A stretch of DNA of 62,153 bases from Nephromyces sp. MM_2019 (Eukaryota > Apicomplexa > Aconoidasida > Nephromycida), in assembly GCA_015657535.1 (NCBI GenBank), contig JADHZB010001194.1:7237-69389 (forward strand). Direction: 5' to 3'. The notes under the pieces are model-generated. The model was not told where the DNA came from. It saw only the letters and a program-made list of their open reading frames with translations, and searched no databases. Positions 1-9,182 of this stretch are shown piece by piece. Positions within the stretch are counted from its first letter, which is position 1; each line of letters starts with the position of its first letter. The translations under genes and the position numbers were made by a program.

Positions 1-101
1 TGCTTATTACTCCTTTCTGTGTGTCGCTTTTTCTGCTGCTATTGCCTCGGGTTCTGTGTGTTGTGCTTATTACTCCTTTCTGTGTGTTGTTTTTTCTGGA
101 G
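1..101. repeat. Imperfect direct repeat, period 63
   Basis: The segment TGCTTATTACTCCTTTCTGT begins at 1 and again at 64, followed both times by GTGT(C/T)G(C/T)TTTTTCTG. It lies in pyrimidine-rich DNA upstream of the first recognised Argonaute exon, probably in an intron. The window edge may hide further copies. Confidence 0.8.
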
Positions 102-371
102 CTACTTACCTTTCTGCTCGCTTTTTTGTGCTGTTTTCGAGTGCCAAGCTGTCCCAAAGCCTCCTGCCTAAAACATCTTGAAATCATCTTTTGGGCTTTT
201 GTTTTATTTGAAATAGAACGCACAAAAACCTGAAAAGAAAATGACGTAAATATACATATAAGATGGAGCTTACAGTGGTTCTCTGTTTGATCTTAAACTT
301 TTGTTTCTTCTTTACCTGAAAACCCTATTTTTTCATCTTCAATATATTTTGCATTTCATGGCCTTTTGCAG

Positions 372-2975
372 AAGATTAACCTGGTGTACTTACACGTTGG
401 GAGGAGCTCTTTCAGATTCTACAAGTTGGGAGGAGGAAACGGTAGCGATAGTGTTTCTACCCCGGATACCGGCTCTTACGTTGAATCGTAAGCATTTCCT
501 GTAGTGAATTCGTAGGTAGCCTATGAGCATGTGTAATGGTATGTGCGTGAATTCATCTTGTTAGAAGATGTGAGTGTCTGCTTCCTTCCTTTACGCCAGT
601 TTTCCAAGAAATTTCGCCGAACTTTCAGCTTCTGCAGCGTTTTTTAGACGTTTCTGTAGGAAAAGCCGTCATCCTTTCAAGTTTGCTCCGTTTCATGTGC
701 CTCAAGGTGAATCTGTAGGACTCTCACATCACCAATGTATGCGTTTTTGTGTGTGGGTTTAAGGCCTTATACTCTTCTCGATGTGTTTGTGTGTTTTAGT
801 GGTTTAGTTCGTGTGGAAGAGCAAGGAAAACCGATAAATGAGTTCCTTTTGTTCTGTTCTGATCCAAATAGAGGCGCTCCTTCTCCAGTAAACTACATAA
901 TTCTTCATAGTAAGCCTTGGGTTGCTGCCTTATTATTTGCTGCGGTTTGTGTGCTTTAGTGTGTGTTAGTTGAACTGTGGTGCATGTTTTTTTGTGTGCG
1001 AGTTTCAGAGTGTGTGTTAATTTTAATTTTCGAATGTCACGCCTCTATTGGTGATGATTTTCCATATAGATTCATGACTTTCTCCCATAATGCTTTGTTT
1101 TTTCTTTGTGTTTAGCGTATTTTCCATGTATTGATTGTGCTTTTTTAGGTTCAAAGTCTTTAGACATGCTTTTCCTTAATTGTTTTTCGTGTTTTTCTCT
1201 GCAGATGATGCAAAATGGGATAAAATCTTCATTGCTTCGGCGAGCTACAAGATGTGTCATTTGTATTACAACTGGCCTGGTAAGTAGCTATCTTTCTCAC
1301 ACAATTTATCTTAAAATATCCGTAAAATTCGTCAGTTTCATCTCGGGATGGTTGATATTTGGTGAAAGATTTGGCGTAGCACTCACTTTCTTCATACTTT
1401 TTACATTTCCCTTGTTCTTTCTCTTTTTTTTGTTGAAAGCTGCTTATCTTGCTTCCGGGCTATCTTCATTTGGAGGATACTCGGAGAGAAAAAGGAATTT
1501 CTGTAGGAAAAATGTGTGCATATATACTTTTAAATTATAGTGTTTGCGTAGTTTTATTTATTTGAAGATCTATGCCTCTACACTTTTGAGCTCTCGCATC
1601 CTTTTAAACTTCAACACCTCTGGACTTCTACAACTCTAGACCTTTATTATTTTTAAAAATCTGAGGAAATTGACAACTTCAATAGTGAAGAAATATTTAA
1701 AACTGACTAAACTGACTCCAGAAAGCAAGTCATTTGTGCTTTTTCTCAGGAACCATCAGATTCCCCCATGTGTTGAAGATTGCGATGGAATTTGCTAAAC
1801 AGATGAGTTTTTATGGCCTGAAGAGAGACTTTGTGAGCATTTTTTTTTGCTTTTTAAGTTTGCAACCTCTTCCTGATCATAGAAAAGAGATATTAACTAT
1901 CTTTTTGTGGAATATGGTTGCGAAGTTTTTTGCCTTCTGTGTAGATTTCGGAAAACTTTGACTTTTTCTACTTTGAAATTCCACCAGAATGCCTGAATCA
2001 TCGTCAGCAATATTTGGCTCATCGTCAACTTTCCTTAATTGCTACTCCTACGAATAAAAGACAATTATATATTTTTTTAGACTCAGAAAGACTCATCGCT
2101 TTCTGGAACCCTTCTTTTTGTTTAGCTTTCTTTTGCTGCTTCTCAAATTAGTAGCTTGTGACTTACTTCCCTTTTTTTTTTTCCTGGAAATCATTATTTG
2201 CTCTTTCCACTTCACCTATTCATGATGCTTTCAAAAAGAACTTGAGACGAGATTCCATCCTTAGCCAAATAATTACTGCAAACTTGTAAAGTGCGATTGT
2301 TAAACCTCAGTATTTTTTGTTTTATAAGCTTCACTTATTTTTTATATTTTTTTGCGATAATTTTTTTTTAAGTCGACTTGTTTGTAATCTAGTCACTGTC
2401 AGCTTCTGTGTGTTTTTGCTGTCTGTTTTCATCTGTTTTCCTTGTTTTCATATCCCGTTTTGATATATTACGCTTGCTTTGATGGTGCGTAGCAGCGATG
2501 CAGTTTATTTTATTGATTAATTCATTGACGTCTGGAAGTATAAAAAAGTATCTGTTTAAATGTTTATTGACATAACCAATACCATTAGATTTTTTACGCC
2601 ATCTTTTAGCAATTATTTTTTCAGCCAGTTTAGCATCTTGGTAGATAATAGCGAGTTATGCCGCCAACTTATGGTCAATCTATGCGCCTGTTTCGAAAGA
2701 AAGTCCTTTTTGTGCCATTATTGTGTATATTTCTTTTTGAATTCATTACTTAACATTAAAATTCTATCATTTTCTTTTATATTTTTAGGCTTTGTGGTGT
2801 AGAAATCTTTCTTAATGTTTTAATACTAAATGTTTTTTTGCAATTTTCCCCCAAAATTTTTGTTTTTTTTACCGCTGATATATTTTATTAGGAGAATTTT
2901 GATGAGGAAATGCACCGGCAACAGTTCTTGATTGATCCGAATCGAAAGCTCATGCGAACTGCTATAGCTCTATAA
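372..2975 (+). CDS. AGO: Argonaute, PIWI-clade-like, 3' part (5' end outside window)
   Basis: Encodes the last part of the PIWI domain of an Argonaute, the small-RNA-guided silencing protein. Exons that keep phase are 372-487, 660-706, 808-909, 1205-1279, 1750-1832 and 2892-2975 (TAA). Family signs are NEFLLFCSDPNRGAPSPVNY, matching the strand that in Argonautes reads like FxLxSxxxxxGTxxPxxY, followed by SYKMCHLYYNWPGTIRFP, which closely matches the PIWI-clade YKMCHLYYNW-G-xRVP block. The catalytic Asp/Glu positions and the PAZ and MID domains would lie upstream of the window. In the helix after the block, where other PIWI proteins read YAHKLAF, this one reads LKIAMEF, so the usual tetrad His is Ile. 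An alternative last exon at 1945-2151 is possible and is listed separately. The family call is strong; the first exon listed and the choice of last exon are less certain. Confidence 0.85.
1945..2151 (+). CDS. Possible alternative terminal exon of the Argonaute gene
   Basis: After an acceptor ending GTGTAG at 1944, a frame in phase with the exon ending at 1832 stays open for 68 codons to a TAG. It begins ISENFDFFYFEIPPECLNHR. The other candidate last exon (2892-2975) begins ENFDEEMHRQQFL, so both carry ENFD followed by HRQQ and an aromatic residue plus Leu. I see no good donor inside this exon, so it would end the protein rather than be joined to the later exon. It may be an alternative 3' exon, a relic of exon duplication, or an accident. 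Confidence 0.3.
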   Translation: MSENFDFFYFEIPPECLNHRQQYLAHRQLSLIATPTNKRQLYIFLDSERLIAFWNPSFCLAFFCCFSN

Positions 2976-4591
2976 TAAAATGCTTAGTGTGGCATTTACT
3001 CCTCGACTTCGTATCTAACGAGGCTAGCTGCCTGATGGTATTCTTATGGACACCAATGGATTGGAATTTTTCCGATTTTTTTTTCCAAACTTGTATTAAT
3101 TACCTTCAGGCTGTATCAAATATTCTTGATCTTCCATGCGGCCTTTTAAAAATCTGATATGTGCTAAATCCTGTACCTTGATTAAATTTGGCTCTCCTCG
3201 TCTTTTATGCCTTTGGTTATTTACGATTTTCTTAGGCGTAAATTAGTATTAGTCTCTATGCGTTTTCGCGCCGCAGTTCTTGCTTAAAAGTTTTTTTGCA
3301 TAGACATGGTCAGTTAAAAGCTAGATATTATTAGCTTATTACCAGTGTGAGCACCTTCCTGTTATCTTAACAGTCTTGTGTTTGCGTCGCGTCTAAATGG
3401 TAGAGTTTATGCTGTATTCTACTACTGTTAAAAAAAATTCCACTTATAATCTTATATATTAAAGTAGGATACAGCACATGAGAGAGTGCGCTAATCGATT
3501 TGTTTTCCATTAGCCCTTCTTTGCATAGAAACTCTGCCCGTGGAATTAGTGCTGATAAATTGGTGAAAATACATCATTTCATTTATTTTATGCATCATTT
3601 TCTGGTTACTTGCCTCACCTGACCAAAACTTTAGAGTAAAAAATTTTGTAAGATGCTCATCAAAACATTTTGTTTGGTTTTATGCTTTGTCTCTTTCATT
3701 AAACTTTTTTAATTTGAATTGTTAGTTGTGTTGACTTCAAAGTATTTCTTCTTGTTTTACGTGAATGCTTTTTTTTAGGCTGCTAAGAATAATGCTGTTA
3801 TCAAGGCTTATTGTATCTCGCTATTTCTTCATTTTCTTAAAATTGATGCTCGACGTTGAGGGTGCATTGTTATTCGAGCGCCTAAACCTTTTTGTCTCAT
3901 TCAATTGTCAATTTGTAGCGCCCTTTGGACTGCCCTGTCATAATTTATTTTTATCATTCCTGAGCCTGTAGTACTGTTCTTTAAGCTGAAAAGCATTGCA
4001 ATGTGTGATTGCTAAGGAAACTTTTTTTCCGTCAAATAGTAGTTTTCGTCGAAAACGCCGCAGCATTTGTTATTCCCCAGTGTCTTGGCGACAAGTCTTA
4101 AATTATTTGGTATTTTGAATATAAAAGCAAAAAATTTAATGAAAAGACTACAAGGTATTTCGATTACTTTGAGTAACGTAGGCGAGGCACTAAGCTAAGG
4201 TTAACTGCAAGTGTGTTTTACACGTTTAAACTGTTCGTGACTTTTTCAGATGCAGACTTCTTTTCTGCTAACGCTGCTTAGATCATGTTTGGTAGTACAT
4301 TAACAATTTCGCAGTCTATTGACTAACGATGCTTTCTCTCCAAAGGAAAAAATAATGCTTCAAGCATTGTTATCCTGCGGATGTTTGCAAAAACTGCGTT
4401 ACTAAAGACGTGTTCGTTGTAAATCCTGCACAGCTCTTGCATTTTAAGCTTTTTGAAGTCTTTTATTAGATGTTTTGCTACCTCTGTACGATATTAAAAA
4501 AGGGGTTCACTATTAGATAATTAATTGAATACGAAGAAAGAATTACCCTCTTCCGAGAGATCATATCTGACGCTGAAGGTTCTCTGGTACG
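2976..4591. other. Intergenic, T-rich, no gene seen
   Basis: This stretch follows the Argonaute stop codon. It is rich in T runs on the plus strand, as in the introns before it. Frames are short and broken and I found no exon with a convincing acceptor, donor and protein-like reading. Part may be 3' UTR of the Argonaute gene. Confidence 0.5.
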
Positions 4592-5134
4592 ATGTTCCAC
4601 GTCGTAGTTTTCCCAGAGTGCCAACCCCCATCAGGAGCATTTTGTATACTGTATCTGCAGGAGCCAGGAAATGGCAACTATTTCCGAATTAGGAATTATT
4701 TGATTTACCAAAGTCCTCTGTGGGCCCTCCGATCAAGTCTGTACCACTATATTTTTTTCAGTTATAATAGTTGTGGTAGGATGTTCTGTGCTGACCTCGA
4801 TAGTACGAAAGCGCTACTCCCCCGGAAAAAATCGTTAGCAAGCCGAGAAGTAACCCGATGGACACAGGGCTATTCCAGCGAAACTGATACGGTGTGCTCA
4901 TAAAGGATAGCACTGAAATTGGATTTTGCTAACCAGGGGAGTGAAGCTGCACAAGAGTTAAAGTTACCTTCAAACGGGCAACTTTTTGTGAAATTAAAAT
5001 ATTTTAGGAGGTATGATATCCCGGCAATTGAAAAGAAAGAGTTCGAAAACCTTAAAACAGAAAATCAATTTTTTTATCTTCGCTTTGTGCAAAAGCCCTT
5101 TTGTCTTACGCTCCGGCAATGCTTTGAATTTTAG
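4592..5134 (+). CDS. Small two-exon gene, unknown protein (~165 aa)
   Basis: ATG at 4592 opens a frame to a donor at 4891|GTGTGC; a 45-nt intron ends in ACCAG at 4936; exon 2 (4937-5134) continues in phase to TAG. Both exon lengths are multiples of three. The second exon reads GSEAAQELKLPSNGQLFVKL and is rich in Lys, Glu and aromatic residues. It looks more like a soluble protein than a random frame. The first exon is less convincing and may itself hold a short intron or be 5' extended. No family recognised. The stop lies about 130 bp from the stop of the minus-strand membrane-protein gene, so the two are convergent. Confidence 0.4.
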
Positions 5135-5267
5135 AGGGTTGACTGGCTTCTACCTGTATTCATGAGATGTTCACTTCAAGGTCAACAAAAATGCATCAAA
5201 TCTATTACTAGGACAAATAAGATAAAAAGAGTAACTGCGCCTCCAATTTTGTACCATTCGATATTCA

Positions 5268-6227
5268 TTAAGCCTGTAAAAGTGTATAGCTATGGGATAC
5301 GGAACTCTGAGCGAGCGTAGATACCTGAGCCATCTCACCTTGATAAGCATTTTCTGAGCTAGAAAAAAATAAAATGTTTATGGCGCATAAAGCCAAAAAG
5401 CAGCTAAAGAAGACTATAATTGAAAACGCGGCGTTCGGGTACGTGAAGCTGCAGTATCCATTAGGGATATATACTAGCGGCTGATATTTTCTTGGCCTCA
5501 ACTTGAAGTGTAGCGAACCCGACTATCCAGGCAATTGCTCCAAGCGGGATAATGATGAACAGGCAGTAGGAGGGCGGTAAAACGGATAGGAATGCCTGTA
5601 ACGTTTTGTGTCGTATAAGTTGCGCTCATTTGGAAAACATGATGATGAGTAAGTTTTCACTACGTGCATGCGCAAGAGGATCATACCTTCAAGCCAAGAG
5701 CTACCGCAATAAGTCCTAGATTGAATGCTGTCAGAAAGGTGGATTTAGGATAAATGTTCATTGTTCGATGCCGTGTATTTAGCCTAATTTTCTGGAAGCG
5801 TAATACCGGAGTGCCACATTTTCATGACTGTCGTTCTTAATGTGCCGGAGCACCATATCAGTATCGGTGTACACGCCGAATAGATAACTGCAAGAACAGC
5901 GGACAGCGCAGGGCTCGAAAATTCAATTGCCACAGCCTGTGGAATTTCCGTAGCAACTTGGTTTCCTATTATTGTTTGGGGTGCTTCTACGAAAGCGATA
6001 ATCAAACTTTTTCATTGCTACAATGCACGTAAATTGCACCATTTTTTCCTCGTACCGATATTCTGGTGATAATAAATTTTTCCGCGTCTCGGTCCAGCTA
6101 TAGGGAACGGAAACTTCTCCAAAAAAATTTCATTGCTTTCCCTCATAGCAGCGGCGTCGGTGGACCGCAACTCGTGCATACAGGCTATGCTGAAAAATAT
6201 AATTAAAATTTGGTATTTAGAGTGCAT
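5268..6227 (-). CDS. Secretory-pathway multi-pass membrane protein, unidentified
   Basis: The protein starts at the ATG at 6227 with a clear signal peptide or first membrane segment, MHSKYQILIIFFSIACMHEL. Exons that keep phase are 6056-6227, 5807-5986, 5687-5727 and about 5475-5595; a last exon from about 5448 ends at TAA (5268). Hydrophobic segments follow in ALSAVLAVIYSACTPILIWC, NLGLIAVALGLK, SYCLFIIIPLGAIAWIVGF and FSIIVFFSCFLALCAINILF, giving roughly four or more membrane passes and a Ser/Gln-rich hydrophilic tail. The junction between exons 4 and 5 would be a 26-nt intron and does not keep phase in my reading, so it is unresolved. It lies divergent to the secreted-protein gene starting at 6818, with about 590 bp between the start codons. 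No family recognised. Confidence 0.6.
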
Positions 6228-6817
6228 TGTGTGATATTGGGTTATACGAATCAGCCCTTAATAGGCCTATAATAATCCTCAGGATAGAATAGTGTCACCC
6301 AGCACAAAAGGGTTATAAATTTCAGGGCTCCAAGTTGGGCACTTTTTTAGCTTGAAGCATGTTGTGTGCCACTATTTGCTTCCCTATGATAGTGACGCCT
6401 GGTTTTGTACTCTCCTGGTGTTGTGATCTTCCAACTTCTGGCGTAGTGCTTCCCGTGAGCTTGACTTATTGCCCAGAATAGTGAAACTTTAAATCTACAA
6501 TGTAGCAAAGGTAACGTTTACATTGCTAAGCAACATTTCATTTGAGAGAATCTGGCCAATTCTCACTTGGATAAGCAAAATTGTTATTTTTATGCTAGAG
6601 CGCACATTTTCATATCTTCCGGAGCTATAAATCCTTTTTATGAATTCTGTTATAGCGCTTTATATCAGGGACCCACGAACAGTTATGCCACAAGCGCAGA
6701 GCAAGCACACGCTATACTGTACGTACTCTTCATTATTTTGCAGTGCTTCCTCGCCTATCAAATAATGGACTTAAATATGTTTTATATGTCGGCATAGCAT
6801 CCAACCTTTCCGTAACA
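6228..6817. promoter_or_regulatory. Shared upstream region between two divergent secretory genes
   Basis: This 590-bp gap separates the start codons of a minus-strand and a plus-strand gene, both of which begin with signal peptides. It must hold both promoters and 5' UTRs. I see no motif that I can name with confidence. Confidence 0.4.
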
Positions 6818-8622
6818 ATGAAAAGCAAATACTTACACACCATTCTTTTATCTATAATTGTAGCTTGGGCAGAGGGTATCGCCCCAGAATCTGCCGACGA
6901 TTCCATGATAACAGGAATAGCACAACTAAATGGGAGAGAATATGTAACTGTCTGCAATTGTGAGACCTATCGTCGTAAGTTCGCGAGTGATAAAGACTTT
7001 TCCTAAATCTTGGTGAAATCTTGTTTTACTCACACTGCGTAGCACACCTGCGTTGACTGGTTGCATTGCGTCAATCATGATCCAGCAAGTTCCCGCTCTC
7101 CATAGGTCGAAGTCTCGCTTGATCTTACATTTCGCTGTGCCCTTATTAAACAGTAGCATCTTCTCTGTCTTTTATTATCTATGCTACTACCACCCACATT
7201 TTTCTGAAGACAGTGATAATATTTAACAGCTTCGATTGTGCTCCCTGCAGCAACTTCCCTAGAATTGGTGCCTAAGCAGCCCGCACTACCCACTAAATGG
7301 TAAGCAAATCAATGCTAATTTGAGGCGAAGTGTCGACTATAGCTGCTTCAAGTCGTCAGTGTTTCCACAATAGTTGCATAGCAGCGCCATCACTCTATCT
7401 ACTTGCTTGGAAAAAATCCGTTTATTGCAGCGACCCTAGCAAGATAAATATAATCAAACTAAAATCAAAGAATGAAGGCCTAACTATTTCTGATATACGA
7501 AAAATATACGGCCAGCCTGTGGACTTTGAGTTTTCTCCTATAAGGGATATGTTTTTCGCCTGCACTGATGATAGGATTACAGACGAAGTACTTTCCACAC
7601 CAGGTAAATTTTCCGTATTTTAGGATTCCATAGTTTGAATACAGCAAGTTAAACTTAGGTGGAGACTTAGGATCTTTCATGCTGGGACTATCAACTGCTT
7701 ATAGCTTCAATTCAAAAACGATGAAAGATCTCGACGAAAAGTCCGTGACGGACTACCTCAATGGCTTTCTTAGTACCATGCCAAAATCTAGGACGTTTCA
7801 TCATTGTACTGACGAAGATGCTATCGCTCATATGGAAAAATCTCTAAATATGGTGTGACTTTGACATTGGAGTATATTTATCCTGAAGTTAAGCACGCTT
7901 AATGTTATTAGGAGGGTATCGACCTTCAAAATCCGACTGAAGGTCAACAGGAGACCATCAAGAAGGCACTGGAAGAGCCCATGAATGTGAAAACATCTAA
8001 TTTTTGTAAGTTCCAGAACGTGCTTAAGCCTCCTTGTTTTGCTACAGGTTGGAGACAAGCATTTTCGACTCATGGCGAAAAATCCTTCGTGGTATCACAT
8101 AGAGCCCGGTAGGTGCTTTAGTTTAAATGCGTATATGTCTTAACATGGGCAGCGAAATCCCTTGAAAGAGCTCCCTGCTCTCGTTATGAAGGCATTTTTC
8201 AATGTTATGTGGAGCAAGGATAATGAAAATCAGGAAAAAGTAAAAATCGATGTATTACGTGGGAAAAGCAGTCCGAAGGCATTCGTGGTCAGATTATAAG
8301 TAAACACATTAAGGTTACGAAAACGTAATTACGATAGGGTCATATTAGGAAGTGTCGGAAAGTGATCAGGTACGTAATATAATAGCTCTGTGAAAGGTTT
8401 GATAATCACGGTGATACCCAGTGTATCCAAGCTGCAATGGCAACACCCTTAAAGCCGAAAACATCAATATCTCAAGTGATGGTCGTACATACGACGGCAG
8501 CTGCACAAAGGGCTGATGAATATACTGCATACTTTAAAAACTTGGTTAAAGACAACTTTAACGAGAATGTTTTGCCATCGCGGAATGATCGATACGGTTT
8601 GAAAGCATCTTGCTCTGCCTAA
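6818..8622 (+). CDS. Multi-exon secreted protein, unidentified
   Basis: The start is ATG at 6818, giving a typical signal peptide, MKSKYLHTILLSIIVAWAEG. Exons 6818-6974, 7251-7299, 7431-7603, 7659-7852 and 7912-8005 keep phase through four introns. The mature part contains VCNCETY, FFACTDDRITDEV, and DEKSVTDYLNGFLSTMPKSR followed by FHHCTDEDA. A further exon at 8048-8108 reads best as GDKHFRLMAKNPSWYHIEP, but that frame breaks phase with the exon before it. From 8153 a frame starting NPLKELPALVMKAFFNVMW runs to TAA at 8299. Alternatively it splices at about 8245 to 8352-8370 and then to an exon near 8423 that contains ISQVMVVHTTAAAQRADEY and ends at 8622. So the N-terminal two thirds is good and the C-terminus is provisional. 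No domain recognised. Secretion is inferred from the signal peptide and the absence of other membrane segments. Confidence 0.62.
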
Positions 8623-8703
8623 CTACACTTATACAATCCTTTTGAAAATGGATTACAGGTTACCTGTGGCTAGAGACTACAGGTATTTCGCCTAGCACAC
8701 GAT

Positions 8704-8886
8704 ATGCGAGACATAACAAGACGTAATGCTAAATGCAGCGGAGCACCTGGGAAGGGGGATCCCATATTTCAAGTTGAACTTTATATGACGCAGCATAAGC
8801 TGTGCGCTCCTAAATACGAAACCTTATTCTTCCTATCCCGTGAGATAACCCAAATAGTAACCCTTGGATACATTCCTTGTGTGTAA
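8704..8886 (+). CDS. Possible small exon or ORF, unknown
   Basis: An open frame of 60 codons follows an acceptor-like GACTACAG at about 8680. It reads RRNAKCSGAPGKGDPIFQ and later EITQIVTLGYIPCV. It could be a further exon of the upstream secreted-protein gene, but I found no donor/acceptor pair that joins them in phase. The region from here to about 9180 otherwise shows nothing clear. Confidence 0.2.
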   Translation: MRDITRRNAKCSGAPGKGDPIFQVELYMTQHKLCAPKYETLFFLSREITQIVTLGYIPCV

Positions 8887-9182
8887 TCCAGGCATCACGG
8901 AATATGTAAACTATGTGGTTTAAAAGTTTGGTGGTTGCCGGCACTTAGCGGAGATTACAGTGATAGATATAGCTTTGCGCGTTACTGCCTACCTTACTCT
9001 GTAGCGAAATTTCATTATCTTCGCTTTTCCTAAATAATTTTGTAAAATACCATTGAATTCGAAAATTTGTTCACTTTCAATAGTCTCGTATGTGGCCATT
9101 TACACGCAGTGAATCCAAACATCAGCAAAGGTGAAACCAGTCGTTGCGTCGCCATCACGTTAGTATTTATTATTAGTAGGAT

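Noticed and set aside
21..233. 70-codon hydrophobic frame that looks like membrane segments
   Set aside because: It is a T-rich repeat region upstream of the Argonaute exons; T-rich DNA gives Phe/Leu/Val runs by chance.
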